From Daphnia carinata (taxonomy: Eukaryota > Arthropoda > Branchiopoda > Diplostraca > Daphniidae), in contig NC_081338.1 of NCBI RefSeq assembly GCF_022539665.2, positions 4,587,679 through 4,651,678 of the forward strand: a DNA stretch of 64,000 nucleotides, read 5' to 3'. Position 1 is the first letter of the stretch. Each line of letters begins with the position of its first letter. Of the stretch, positions 1 through 10,532 are shown piece by piece. The translations under genes and the position numbers were made by a program. The notes under the pieces were generated by a model, which saw nothing but the letters and a program-made list of their open reading frames with translations, was not told the origin of the DNA and did not search any database.

Positions 1-644
1 GAACTACAAAGCAATGATTGCTTTCGCCATTTTTCAATCTTATACTCGGGTGAAACAAATTCGCGTAAACATTTGTGAAAATTTCATCGCAATATGAAAA
101 CAATAACAAAATAGGCGTGTTGCTGGAATCGTTTTACGTGCAAAAAAAACTCGATAGACGCCCATGCCTTCAATTGAAGTTTCCCTCAAAATGTCTGCGT
201 TTGATTAAGGCCGGGCAGCTGATAAAAATGGTCGCAGCCTTCAAAGCGGCCATTTCGAAATGAACCAAAATTCTTGTTTCGTGAGTCTCATTCGGCCTTG
301 GGCTACTAAGATTAGAGACAAGGATGACACTTTTTAAGAGATCAAGCTAATTTTCTATTATTTCTTTGAATTGCATGACCAGTGAAAATAAATCGGTTTG
401 CTGCTAATTTTTACCCTTTCTTTGCAGGAAAACTACTCATTCACCGGAAGAAATTACGGAATATATACTTAGTTTTTTTTTTTTTACTTTGTTTCGCCAT
501 CTCTGATTGCAAGCAGATAACATTTCTTCTGAAGGTGCAACTTTTCGCCAACAGATGACGTTTCTTTTACGTGCTCATAAACATGATTGTTGACTTTCTA
601 TTACTTCCATCTTCATCAATTACGTTACATTTAACTTATTTAAG
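1..644. other. Region upstream of pelota, no gene recognised
   Basis: A 62-codon open frame at 75-263 (+) opens with GTG, has no upstream extension in frame and resembles nothing I know. The rest is AT-rich and presumably carries the pelota promoter and 5' UTR. I see no other coding signal. Confidence 0.4.
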
Positions 645-2278
645 ATGAAACTTGTGAGCAGATATATAGAAAGAGACGGCACAGGGTCAGTGCATCTTCC
701 AAAATCAGTTATGTGGCAGTTGGTAATCTTAGTTAATGTTCTAGACGAGTCGCTCTCATCCCCGAGAATCCTGAGGATATGTGGCATGCATACAACCTTA
801 TATCTCACGGAGACACTGTTAGAGCTTCAACAATCAGGTATCCCTCTCGAACAAGTGCAAATCTGAAGTAGATTGAGTAATGAGATTTGTGTTGTATTTT
901 TTAGAAAAGTTCAAACTGAATCGGCAACAGGCTCATCTAGTAGCAGAGTCCGGACCATGCTTACAATTGAAGTTGAAACCATTGATTTTGATACTCAGGC
1001 TTGTGTATTGCGGTTAAAAGGAAGAAATGTAGAGGAAAATCAATATGTCAAGGTGTCACAGAATGTCTTTACTTTTTGTTGTGTTCCATCATTACTTTTT
1101 CAAATGCCAGATGGGTGCATATCACACTGTTGACATTGAGCCTAACAGAAAATTCTCATTAACCAAAGCCTGTTGGGATGTTGTGGCTCTTGAACGCATT
1201 GACATGGCATGTGATCCAAGCCAGAATGCAGATGTTGCTGCAGTTATAATGCAAGAAGGTTTGGCCAATGTCTGTCTTGTTACAGGAGCAATGACCCTGG
1301 TGAGAGCTAAAATTGATGTAACCATTCCCCGCAAGAGAAAAGGGAATACATCACAACATGAAAAGGTTAGTATACTAGGTTGTTGTAACATTATGTGCGT
1401 TAACATTATACTTGCTATATGATGAGGTAAAATGTTTATTTTAAATTTACGTTTTTTACGTTTATTCAGGGCTTACAAAAATTTTATGACACCGTCTTGC
1501 AAGCTATTCTCCGGCATGTAAACTTCGAAGTTACGCGATGCATTTTGCTTGCATCTCCAGGATTCGTAAAAGATCATTTCTTTGAATATATGATGCAATG
1601 GGCTTCTAAAAACGACAACCGTATGCTTATCGACAACAAATCAAAATTTCTTCTTATTCACGCTTCGTCAGGATTTAAACACTCTTTAAAAGGTTAGTTT
1701 GAAAAAAGAAATGATACGCGGATAGTTGAGCTTAACTGTTGCCTGATTTACTAGAAGTTTTAGCTGATCCTGCTGTAACATCGCGTATGGCCGATACGAA
1801 AGCGATGGCCGAAGTCAAAGCATTGGAGAATTTTTATGCAGTTTTACAAACAGAGCCAAGCCGCGCCTTTTATGGTCTCAAGCACGTCTTGAAGGCTAAC
1901 GAAGGCCAAGCAATTGATACCCTTTTGGTGTCTGATAATCTCTTTAGGTACTAAGTAAAGGTAAAACCACCATCTTTTGTCCATGTAATTTATTTATATG
2001 GCATTCATGCACCAGGTCTCAAAGTGTAGAAGAACGTAAGACGTACGTTAAGCTGGTTGAAAGTGTTCGAGACAATGGAGGCACCACGCGCATTTTCTCC
2101 TCTCTTCATGTATCGGGTGAACGTAAGTTTGAATTTATGACTATATCAAGGAAGGGGAAATTTTACATTATTTACCCCTCGAACAGAGTTGACGCAGCTA
2201 ACCGGTGTGGCTGCGGTACTCAGGTTTCCAATGCCCGAGCTGGAAGAAGAACCGTTAGACAGTGATGAAGACTCATAA
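645..2278 (+). CDS. pelo: Pelota, ribosome-rescue factor (Dom34/PELO)
   Basis: Pelota pairs with the GTPase Hbs1 to split ribosomes stalled in no-go and non-stop mRNA decay, in the cytoplasm. Eight exons give 383 residues, the usual family length: 645-685, 745-837, 905-1052, 1111-1365, 1470-1692, 1755-1947, 2016-2122 and 2187-2278. All junctions are GT-AG and all phases close. The N-terminus starts [14 protein letters not shown], as in orthologues. The Sm-fold N domain ([24 protein letters not shown]), the central eRF1-like domain ([21 protein letters not shown]) and the C domain ([40 protein letters not shown]) follow in order. The tail is acidic ([11 protein letters not shown]), as usual. 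Most introns are 55-110 nt. I see no lesion. Identity is certain at family level. Confidence 0.96.
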
Positions 2279-2361
2279 CAAAGAAACTAAAACGAGGAAT
2301 TCCTTGCCTTTTTCAAGTCCAGTTCAAAAATATTTCCTGCTGAACTTAAGTTGGAGGTGTA

Positions 2362-2367
2362 AATAAA
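2362..2367 (+). promoter_or_regulatory. Probable pelota polyadenylation signal
   Basis: An AATAAA hexamer lies about 84 nt past the pelota stop codon in AT-rich sequence. It is a good candidate for the 3' end signal, not proven. Confidence 0.5.
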
Positions 2368-2784
2368 ATAAGGAAGTCACTGCTAATCAGTCGATTCAAT
2401 AGCCGAGAATGAAATCTTTTTATCTTTAAAGATTTGCCTCCTAACGACGTACTTAAGTTAAACTTGAAGGTACGGTAAAGGCTATCCTATTATCTTCTAT
2501 CCCTAACTTGTAATGTATGTTAAAGGTACGCACAGAGTACATAGTTTTAGGTGATGCAAATAATGTGTAAAGGTAATACATACAGTTTGACATTGTTAAG
2601 AACCGGTATCTTTCGACAGAGCATGCGGGCTTATTAGTCAGGCCTCCCGCACCAGGTTTCTTCCCCTTCTCTTAAATCAAGAGATGTTTTTTCAAATGGG
2701 CGAGACCCACAGAGAGCGATTGTTTAGCGCAAGTAGTGTTTAGCAGTAAAACAGCCGATATTTTTTTTGTGGGGGGGGGGGTAA

Positions 2785-2960
2785 AACGGATTGCCATATG
2801 CTTGCTCCGACAAAAACAATAATTGTGGGAAAGAAAGAAGTGGTTTCTGTACACGTGATAGGTGGAAAGGCAATTGTATGGCAATCCGTTTTACCCAAAA
2901 TAAAAATAAAAAATATTAGCCTTTTTTCTGTTTTACTGCTATCGCCATCTACCGGTCACG
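2785..2960. repeat. Short inverted-repeat element with GGCAATCCGTTTTAC arms
   Basis: The motif ATGGCAATCCGTTTTACCC with a following AAAATAAAAATAAAAAATATT appears at 2878 (+). Its inverted partner, ending GGTAAAACGGATTGCCAT, sits at about 2782-2798, leaving an 80-nt spacer. The same motif borders the arms of the large palindrome at 4060-4075, 7083, 7150, 12124 and 12172, so it marks a dispersed repeat family. No transposase is seen. Confidence 0.6.
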
Positions 2961-2989
2961 TTTTTAGTTAATTTTCTACATACACTGAC

Positions 2990-3060
2990 CGAAAAAAAAT
3001 TTAAGCCCGACTAAATAAGCCCGACTTTTCTCGGTCGGGCTTAAATTTTTTTTCTGAAAA
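2990..3060. repeat. Hairpin of TTTAAGCCCGA units
   Basis: AAATTTAAGCCCGA at about 2998 pairs with TCGGGCTTAAATTT at about 3039, with another AAGCCCGAC between them. TGTCGGGCTTATTTTA recurs at about 3234. This looks like the remains of a small palindromic repeat; its family is not recognised. Confidence 0.5.
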
Positions 3061-3399
3061 AACTGACACTCATCGGAATTGGTTGAATATCACAGGGTAT
3101 ACTCAAAATTGAATGCTGATTCCGAATAAATTGCTATTTTTTTTTATGAAATTAATTGTTTTTTTAAATACATAGAGTATTTGACGTAATGCTAGCGCGC
3201 CAGGACGCTACAGCGCTAGTGCGATGCTTATTTTGTCGGGCTTATTTTAAAACCTGGCCAAACAGTATCTCCACAGCGCACAGCGCCATCTAGCGCTGCA
3301 GATTCATCAGCCTCTAGCGTGTGAAATGGAACTATTGTTATTTTCTGTTGTCATGTGATTCTCATTGTTTAGTTTGTTTTTATGTTGACAACGTGTATC

Positions 3400-4106
3400 T
3401 GAGTTTCCATCGTCTGAACGGTATCGTTATTTCGGTTTTTTTTGTTGTTGTGAAGTGGTATACAGCTCGTACCTGAAAACTGAACTTTAAGAACTTTGAA
3501 AGGCCATATTATGTTCATTTACTATAGTTTACATTTGAAACTACGCAGGTCTTTTGTAACTTGTGAAAGAGAACATATGTTCATTTTTTTAATTTTCGAA
3601 GTTTTAACTTTCAGTACAACTTCCGGTTTGAAAATGCCTAATAACTCACTATCTGTTGGTCTGAATGAAAAAAGAACCACATTTTCGTAATCCTCGTGAA
3701 ATTTGGGGTCGTATCCATGTGTCAGTAGGAAATACCCGAAAATCGTCAAAAATCGCAAATTTCCCTGAACTATAGTTCAGGAAAAATCGCGATTTTGGCC
3801 AAATTGGACTTTTCGCCAAAAACAGGTCAAAATAGGTCAGACACACCTTAAATTTCACGAGGATCACGAAAATCATATTTGTTTTGTTGTGGACCCAGTA
3901 TTTCTGGAGATATAGGCTACTTCTGGTCACTTTCGGTATTAATTTTTTTTTCAACTTGGCAAAAAGTAAAAAATGAACATTAATATTCCAAACCGGAAGA
4001 TGGCGATAGCAGTAAAACAGAAAAAAATACCAATATTTTTTATTGTTATTTTGGGTAAAACGGATTGCCATAGAATATTCTGCTGTAGCACCAATGTGCT
4101 ATAGCG
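3400..4106. repeat. Outer left arm of the nested palindrome
   Basis: From CTGAGTTTCCATCG at about 3400 to ATTCTGCTGTAGCACCA near 4100, this stretch is the reverse complement of about 12138-12841 with scattered substitutions and small indels. It carries a 140-codon open frame on the minus strand (3649-4071) that is also open in the right arm. Its inner end is the GGCAATCCGTTTTAC motif. The facing arm abuts the middle arm directly, whereas here about 3 kb intervene. Confidence 0.85.
3649..4071 (-). CDS. 140-codon open frame in the outer left arm, function unknown
   Basis: The frame starts inside the GGCAATCCGTTTTAC repeat (MAIRFTQNNNKK) and is rich in Phe, Lys and Tyr. The partner frame in the right arm (12172-12591) has the same sequence apart from a few substitutions and one in-frame codon deletion. 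I recognise no domain, and composition could follow from the AT-rich repeat alone. It may be a non-coding open frame preserved because the arms are similar. Treat it as a candidate only. Confidence 0.2.
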   Translation of the reverse strand: MAIRFTQNNNKKYWYFFLFYCYRHLPVWNINVHFLLFAKLKKKLIPKVTRSSLYLQKYWVHNKTNMIFVILVKFKVCLTYFDLFLAKSPIWPKSRFFLNYSSGKFAIFDDFRVFPTDTWIRPQISRGLRKCGSFFIQTNR

Positions 4107-5149
4107 CACTGGCTATTGCTAAGCCTAAAAGATATTTTTAAAAATTTTATAGACATCTAGGGGAGGATTTGTGAACTGCTATTCAACGCCATGGCAAAAT
4201 TGATATGCCAGCTGTTAGCAGTAATTTTAGAAGGTACGATGTTCCGTACACTTTTATCTTTGTGATCCGTTATTACTTCATGATCATTAAGGAGTTTTTG
4301 AATTAATTTTTGTTTTGTGCATCAACAAAAGCAAGTAAATAACATATAACCGTGATTCTTACCCTGGCATTGTTTTTTTGCCTTATTGTTGGACCTATAA
4401 GGTGGATGCCTGTTGATGCCAAGTGATCATAAACTGAACAGAAGGCAAACAATCAATGCTCAGATTGTGCTTTGGTAAATAAAATCTTCTGCTTTTCTTT
4501 AGTTAATTATCTCGCAGTTGTTCCGCAGAGTATAGAACAAACGTTATTGGGAAATGTAATGCCAAAGTATTACTTTGCAAGGAATCTCCCACAGTGAATC
4601 ACGAGTTGACGCAAAAGTATTGTCTGAACCTTTTCTAGTTTATGCCCACTAAAGGACCTATTGCTATTCAACATATCTGTTATTATTCATCTATAACTAG
4701 AGCATTAAATGGTGTACTTTTTCATTTGCACCTTTTATTCCAGTTCATACCTTTGTGTGTACTAGGCATTCCCGTAATTTGGTTACCCTGAATCTTCTGT
4801 TATCTAGGAAAACTGTATGACACAATTGCGTGTGATAAAAAACATGTTGAAAGGGAATTAAAGGCAAAGGTTGTTTTGCATAAGATTCTTCTAGAACCAA
4901 AGGCTATTTCTAAAACATAGCATCCTTTATATTACGTCAGTTCCATCATTATTGGTCCTTGGATTAGAAAATAATCCAATAATTCTTGGGAAAACACCCT
5001 GACTAGTTTTCAAACTTGTGTCTTTTTAATATTTCGCGGAACCGTAGTCGTACTTTATTCTCTTATGTATCAATGTTATGTTGTTTTTTGGTCTAATTTA
5101 TTTACATCTGTTATGCAGGAAAAACAGGAAACCAAGTCCTGCTTTTCGC

Positions 5150-5490
5150 TAAGCTTCGCCTTCTCCTCATCGTCGTCTTTGCCGTTTTCGCCTTCGACTC
5201 ATCGCCGTCTTCACCTCACCGCCGCCTTCACCTCACCGCCGCCTTCACCTCACCGCTGCCTTCGCCTCACCGCCGCCTTCGCCTCACCACTGTCTTTGCC
5301 ACTTTCGCCGTCTTCCCCGCCGTCGCCTTATCGCCGCCTTCACCTCTTCGCAATCTACACCGCCATCGTCTCATCGCCGCCTTTGTCCCATCGCAGTTTT
5401 CGCCTTCACGTCATCGCCGTCTTCGCCTTCACTTCATCGCCGTCTTCGCCTTCACTTCATCGCCGTCTTCGCTTTCACCGCTGTCGCCGT
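5150..5490. repeat. C/T-rich minisatellite, 17-nt then 23-nt units
   Basis: About five copies of TTCACCTCACCGCCGCC (17 nt) occupy roughly 5205-5295. About three copies of a 23-nt unit beginning TTCGCCTTCACTTCATCGCC occupy roughly 5400-5470, with degenerate TCGCC-rich sequence between. The strong strand asymmetry (pyrimidines on plus) produces a long but spurious open frame. Confidence 0.85.
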
Positions 5491-5620
5491 TTTTTTGCCT
5501 GTGGCCTACAACGATGGAACAACCAGGTCGGGGAAAAACACATGGCTATCGCGGGTGACTTCGCGACGGAACTTCTCGGGTATTGTCCTATTTCGTTTTG
5601 TTGTATGTTGTATTGTATAG

Positions 5621-5965
5621 TTAACCCATTGGCTGCCACCCCGTTTGGTCCCATTTTTTTTTTTAGCTTGTAGGGACGGGCCGCGCTGCTCTGCCTCTTG
5701 GCCGTATTTGCCTTGGGGTGGAGCAGTCGCAACTGCCCAAGATTGGCCTTCGGGCCCCGTAGGCAATGCACCGTTAGGGACTTCTCCTTGTCGGTATACT
5801 GATAGAAACCAGGGGTGTGCATTCCCGTAATGGTTTCTATCAGCGTGCCACCCCGGGCTTGTCTTAGGACAAGCCCCCCTTGGTCAGCGATCCTTCAGAC
5901 GTGTGACGTAGCTACTGTAGTTTAAGCAACCTACGGGTTGCAGGGCTTGGCAGCCAATGGGTTAA
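5621..5965. mobile_element. piggyBac-like MITE with TTAA target duplication
   Basis: The ends are CCCATTGGCTGCCA and its exact reverse complement TGGCAGCCAATGGG, each flanked by TTAA (5621-5624 and 5962-5965). TTAA duplication with CCC-starting ends is the signature of the piggyBac superfamily, which includes Pokey of Daphnia. The 337-bp body has no transposase. It contains a perfect hairpin (GGGCTTGTC, 4-nt loop TTAG, GACAAGCCC) and an inner pair TGATAGAAACCA/TGGTTTCTATCA. It is therefore a non-autonomous element. Confidence 0.8.
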
Positions 5966-7079
5966 CTAATTGTATGTGTATTTTGTGTATATATGTATTT
6001 ATGTATTTGTTTGTATATAAATATGCATCGTTGTATATAAAAATAGTGGTGGAATTGTTGGGTGGAGGAGGGACAATAAAAAACTATTTATAATTCACTT
6101 GTTTGTGCATTTTATTTAACATTTTATAACTTACGTTGTCATAACAGAAACGTGGAGTAATGTTACAAACCACATCTTTACGTTATTAGACAAACTTTAA
6201 TTTTACTTTTTACTGTGAAAAAAAAAACACTTACGAGTATTTGCAATGAAAATTTATGAAGTTCTCTTTCTTTCTCTTTTCTTACAACTGCCAAACAATT
6301 ACTGTGCAAAGAAAAAAGGAAAAGAAATCATTCTTCGTCAGCACTAGAACACTTCCCATGGTATTATTATTTTAAATATGAACTAATTTCAATTCTAATT
6401 CCCTCACGGTTTGTTTAAAAGATGTGATAATTCATCAAACAAGTATATTACCAGATATGTTATATTTTGCACTGAAACCACTACGCAGGTAATACTCCTT
6501 CCCGTCACAGAAGGATCCCACAGCCAGCACAGCACATTAGGTACATCTCAGAGACCTGCAAGTATACTTACAAAACCAATATTGCTAACAATAAATGCGA
6601 ATGAATCTTGACAATTAACTAATACTACTAATGATAAAGGTGAAATGAATCATGACAATTAGATTGTGACAAATATTACGAACAATGACAGCTTTCTTAA
6701 AAGAAAACCTTGTGTACCTTAGTTGGTCGCATTAGGCTGTGAAATGTGTAATACCTGCTTGGTAATCAAGAACACTCGAGTCAAGGTTCACTTTTAAAGA
6801 ATTTTATAAATGTGGTATAATACTTCTGTTATATAAACTTGAGCTATAATGCCTCCAAACTTGTATAGATTTGTTTAAAAGTATAAATTTCTCAAGAGGC
6901 GAAAACGGGAAAATCTATTTTTAAAACCAACCTGAAATGCAGGAAATCGAAAGAGAAATTTCAGTAACGACGGTCACATCCATCACACCTTCTCTCCCTC
7001 TCCGACACCATTGAAATAAAACAAGTGACTATCACTTTGCCATGGGATAGACAAACAGTTCATAACTTTCCCCCTAGAT
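5966..7079. other. AT-rich interval, no gene recognised
   Basis: No open frame of note and no splice-connected coding signal are seen. Short poly-A/T runs are common. The right end runs into the GACAATCCGTTTTACCC repeat motif at about 7083. Confidence 0.4.
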
Positions 7080-8731
7080 GTATGACAATCCGTTTTACCC
7101 AAAATAAAAATAAAAAATATTGACCTTTTTTCTGCTTTATATGGCATGTGGCAATCCGTTTTACATAAAAAAAAAAATGTCGGAAAAAAAAAATTGCACT
7201 TTTTTCTTTTTTTCCGACACGTAGCCATCTACCGCTCAGACTCGTTATTACTGGCGTAGGCAATTTCAGTCCATTGGATGCCATTCGCAGTTAGTTCAGT
7301 AGCGTGGATGGAGAATAACGCGTGGCTGGAGGAACAATTGAAAAATGGATAAGATAATACAACAAAAGGATGGTAAGTATAAACATTATTATATTGGTTT
7401 TCAATTATTAATTATTGTTTATTAGATCAAATTATGAAGCTGCAAGCCCAATTATTGTAACAACACAAAATATTAGATAACAGCAAAGCTAAGGATGGTA
7501 AGGCCTAATACGTAATGATTCTATTTATTTGCTTTTATTCATTTGTATTTTGTAGCTCAAAGTTTGAGTCTACAAGCTCAGCTAGGGGAAAAGAACAAAT
7601 TGGAACGAAACAGTTTCCAAACAGTGAAGGGTTTTTCCAAACTCATCCCTAACTGAACATGAGGATGAATTGGCATTAGGCGAACACAGTCAGGTACCTA
7701 AACTTTTCAAATCAGAATTGAAAATAAGTATAGAATTTTAACAAACAATTATTTATTGTTTAGTTATTCAGTCTACCACCTGACAGTGTGTTAAAGTTAA
7801 ATTCTGTTAGTGCTGCACTAAAAGAATTATTAGTAATAAGTCCAGGCAGCAAAGGAAGTGAACAATTGTGGGACTGTATTTGGGCTGAAAATGGGTGTGG
7901 TACGGAAACCCAGAAATAGCACGAGTTCAACATAAAACAGGAATTAGGTACTTTTCGGTTTTTTGTCTATCGAAAAAGTATTTTTAATGCTACTATTTTG
8001 CATTCACAGAATTTTAGTGGGGGATCAAGTCAAGTCTGGAAGTGTTACAGGATGGAAGAGTGAGCCTACAGTTGAAAAACACTGAAAGTGCATTACCATT
8101 AAGGTATGAGGTAAAGTAATAGAGTATGCAAATTGTCTAATGAGAAGTACCATCTTGTGTGAATGAATCCTGTACAGCAATCCTTTATAGTTCTGTCACA
8201 GCTAGAAGCCTCAAATAATTCTGCTTCTCTTGCTAAAAAAACTTGTCCTTTACATTCAGAGTGTTGGTGAAGCTGGGTACTTAAATGGCCCTAAAGATGT
8301 TTCATTTCGTTGGCATTGCAGCGATGAACATCATACATGGACTTTTTAGGTATGAAAGGAATTTTCTTGAAAATTTTTTGAATTTATGACAAAGCATTTC
8401 TCCTGCTTTTTGCCAACCATGTCTAATCTAAAAAAAAATTTATCCAATAGGAAAGGATTTTCAGCATACTGGGAACACAACTATCAACAATGCAACATTC
8501 TAGGGGTGCTATTTTATCATTCAAGAGCCTTATACAATGATTTTCATCTGCAATTTGTATGGCCTTTCACAAGCTTCTGCTAGAAGTTGAATCTATGAGT
8601 CATGTAAGTCACATGAGCAACAATTGAGATGCTTAATGGTGTTTTTCTTTTCTCAGTGTAGGATAATAGTAACATTGGATCTGAAAAAATTCTTGGTTGG
8701 GGCATGACACTGAATAAATTGTAATGATTGA
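7080..8731. repeat. Middle left arm of the nested palindrome
   Basis: This segment is the inverted counterpart of about 10533-12137, with several per cent substitutions and indels. Shared landmarks are CCGACACGTAGC, the stretch around TGGATGCCATTCGCAGTTAG, and ATGGATAAGATAATACAAC. It contains exon-like blocks bounded by GTAAG and TTTAG/TTGTAG sites. The coding-like frame is broken here by a TAA in block 2 and a frameshift in block 3, unlike the right arm. Confidence 0.85.
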
Positions 8732-9300
8732 ATGGATGACATGACATTTCTATACTTCATTCGGATTCCCGAGACGGTATTTTATATTTAAAAAATTGAA
8801 GTGCATATCTGGGCTCCCTTCCTTTCCGTAGCCCCGTTTCCCCTTGACTCGTAATAAGCCCGTAGGGGGTCATGCCCCTACTGTACGGTATATATAAAAA
8901 CAACATATACCGAGGTTTGGAGGGCTCTGGCCGGAAAGGGGACGTGGGGTGCCGCTTAGTCCGATGATGTGTTCACGGAGGGCTCTGTGGCTACCCACAA
9001 ATCCGAACTAAAGGTTAATCGCTCCTGTAAAAATGTTCCAAATCTTCAGCTCTTCTTCCGGCTTCTCTTAGCCAATCACCGGGTAATCTCCCCGGTGGGT
9101 CAACAAGGCAGTGTCTCCCCCTGCCTGGGTTGACGGCAACTTTTGAAAGGGCTATTGTGCCTTTTTAAAGTTGCAAAAATAATTGTAATGTGCAGAGAAT
9201 TGTCAATAAATTTTTTTTTATAAAATTTTTTTGCAAAATTTGTTATTTTCATTGTCTGTGTTCACACATTACATTTATCATCTTTTTTTTATTTAGCTTT
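8732..9300. repeat. Inner left arm, nearly identical to its partner
   Basis: About 565 bp match the reverse complement of 9964-10532 with, by eye, only a 9- versus 10-base T run differing until the arm ends. The sequence is GC-richer than its surroundings. It holds short local hairpins (ACCGGGTAATCTCCCCGGT; CAGTGTCTCCCCCTGCCTGG) and TATATATAAAAACAACATATA. No coding frame is recognised. Confidence 0.85.
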
Positions 9301-9388
9301 CTCTATACTCCTTCATTGTTTATGCCACTTTTAATGGTAAGCATTGTTTCCTGTAAGCATAGTTTATCTGTAAGCATTCAATTATTAT

Positions 9389-9455
9389 CCAGGGATCGAA
9401 CCCTAGATGTTCGGCATTCCGCGCCGATGCTTTACCAATGAGCCATGAATCATAT
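9389..9455 (-). repeat. tRNA-like sequence 1 (exact B box)
   Basis: Read on the minus strand it shows a D-arm-like GGCTCATTGGTAAAGC, an anticodon-like stem TCGGC/GCCGA and a GGTTCGATCCC B box. The base at position 33 is C, and the acceptor halves do not pair, so a working tRNA is unlikely. A tRNA-derived SINE head or pseudo-tRNA fits better. Confidence 0.5.
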
Positions 9456-9567
9456 GATGTCAAGTTGGCTTTTTTCTAGTCACTTGCGGACTTGCATTTA
9501 CACTTTGAATAAAACTGAAATTCAATACTGCAATATTATTTTCTCCATTTAGATGTAGATTTTTATA

Positions 9568-9640
9568 CATCTAGTAAGGATTGAACCTAGGGTAACAGTT
9601 ATCGCAGCTGAATGCTCTACCACAGAGCTATGGACATTAT
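9568..9640 (-). repeat. tRNA-like sequence 2
   Basis: The minus strand reads AGCTCTGTGGTAGAGCATTC (A-box-like D arm) and later GGTTCAATCC (B-box-like). The anticodon stem is irregular and the acceptor stem does not form. This is probably a degenerate tRNA or SINE fragment. Confidence 0.45.
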
Positions 9641-9727
9641 AAAAGCATTACAAAGATAAACATATAGTTGTGAAAGACTGCATAAACATCCTAGACGATA
9701 ACATATGATATGCGATAATAAAAAATT

Positions 9728-9806
9728 TAAATATATCTCGTGGCTCAATGTTAGAGCATCGGCGTTGCACGCTGAATGTCTGAGGATCGATTCCCGTGCC
9801 AGTAAA
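9728..9806 (+). repeat. tRNA-like sequence 3 (Ala-TGC-like anticodon arm)
   Basis: The D-arm-like TGGCTCAATGTTAGAGC is followed by a five-pair stem TCGGC/GCTGA closing a seven-base loop GTTGCAC, giving TGC at the anticodon position. A B-box-like GGATCGATTCC follows. The acceptor halves do not pair convincingly, so it is probably tRNA-derived rather than an active gene. Confidence 0.5.
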
Positions 9807-9963
9807 ACAATATACAAATACAAAATTACTTCAGAAAATATCAAGTTATTACACGTTGTTCCTTGTCTAAGTTCATGAATTAAAAAAGTGTAATAAATAG
9901 TAATTGAATACTTACAGATAAACGATACAACGGTGGCAAAAACAATAAAATTGAATTGCGCAA

Positions 9964-10532
9964 GCTGAATAAAAAAAAAAAGTTGATAAATGTAATGTGT
10001 GAACACAGACAATGAAAATAACAAATTTTGCAAAAAAATTTTATAAAAAAAAAATTTATTGACAATTCTCTGCACATTACAATTATTTTTGCAACTTTAA
10101 AAAGGCACAATAGCCCTTTCAAAAGTTGCCGTCAACCCAGGCAGGGGGAGACACTGCCTTGTTGACCCACCGGGGAGATTACCCGGTGATTGGCTAAGAG
10201 AAGCCGGAAGAAGAGCTGAAGATTTGGAACATTTTTACAGGAGCGATTAACCTTTAGTTCGGATTTGTGGGTAGCCACAGAGCCCTCCGTGAACACATCA
10301 TCGGACTAAGCGGCACCCCACGTCCCCTTTCCGGCCAGAGCCCTCCAAACCTCGGTATATGTTGTTTTTATATATACCGTACAGTAGGGGCATGACCCCC
10401 TACGGGCTTATTACGAGTCAAGGGGAAACGGGGCTACGGAAAGGAAGGGAGCCCAGATATGCACTTCAATTTTTTAAATATAAAATACCGTCTCGGGAAT
10501 CCGAATGAAGTATAGAAATGTCATGTCATCCA
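9964..10532. repeat. Inner right arm, nearly identical to its partner
   Basis: Reverse complement of 8732-9300. The near-identity contrasts with the visibly diverged middle arms that adjoin it on both sides, implying recent origin or conversion of this layer. Confidence 0.85.

Larger units (their letters stand above)
4107..7079. other. Left-only 3-kb insert between outer and middle palindrome arms
   Basis: On the right side the outer and middle arms are separated by only about 35 nt. On the left this 3-kb segment lies between them. It contains anonymous AT-rich sequence, a minisatellite (5150-5490) and a piggyBac-like MITE (5625-5961). No convincing gene is seen; the 202-codon frame at 5065-5673 is a product of the minisatellite. 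Confidence 0.6.
9301..9963. other. Loop of the palindrome with tRNA-like sequences
   Basis: Unpaired central segment between the inner arms. It holds three tRNA-like stretches, annotated separately, in AT-rich DNA. No protein-coding signal is seen. Confidence 0.7.

Noticed and set aside
5065-5673. 202-codon open frame rich in Ser, Pro, Leu and His
   Set aside because: It is the translation of the C/T-rich minisatellite, without any conserved domain; length follows from the repeat lacking stops.
9728-9806. A functional tRNA-Ala(TGC) gene
   Set aside because: The anticodon arm is good but the acceptor halves do not pair and the T arm is imperfect, so I list it only as tRNA-like.
8732-10532. 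CRISPR array or bacterial insertion sequence
   Set aside because: No regular short repeats with unique spacers, and the surrounding genes are clearly eukaryotic with introns.
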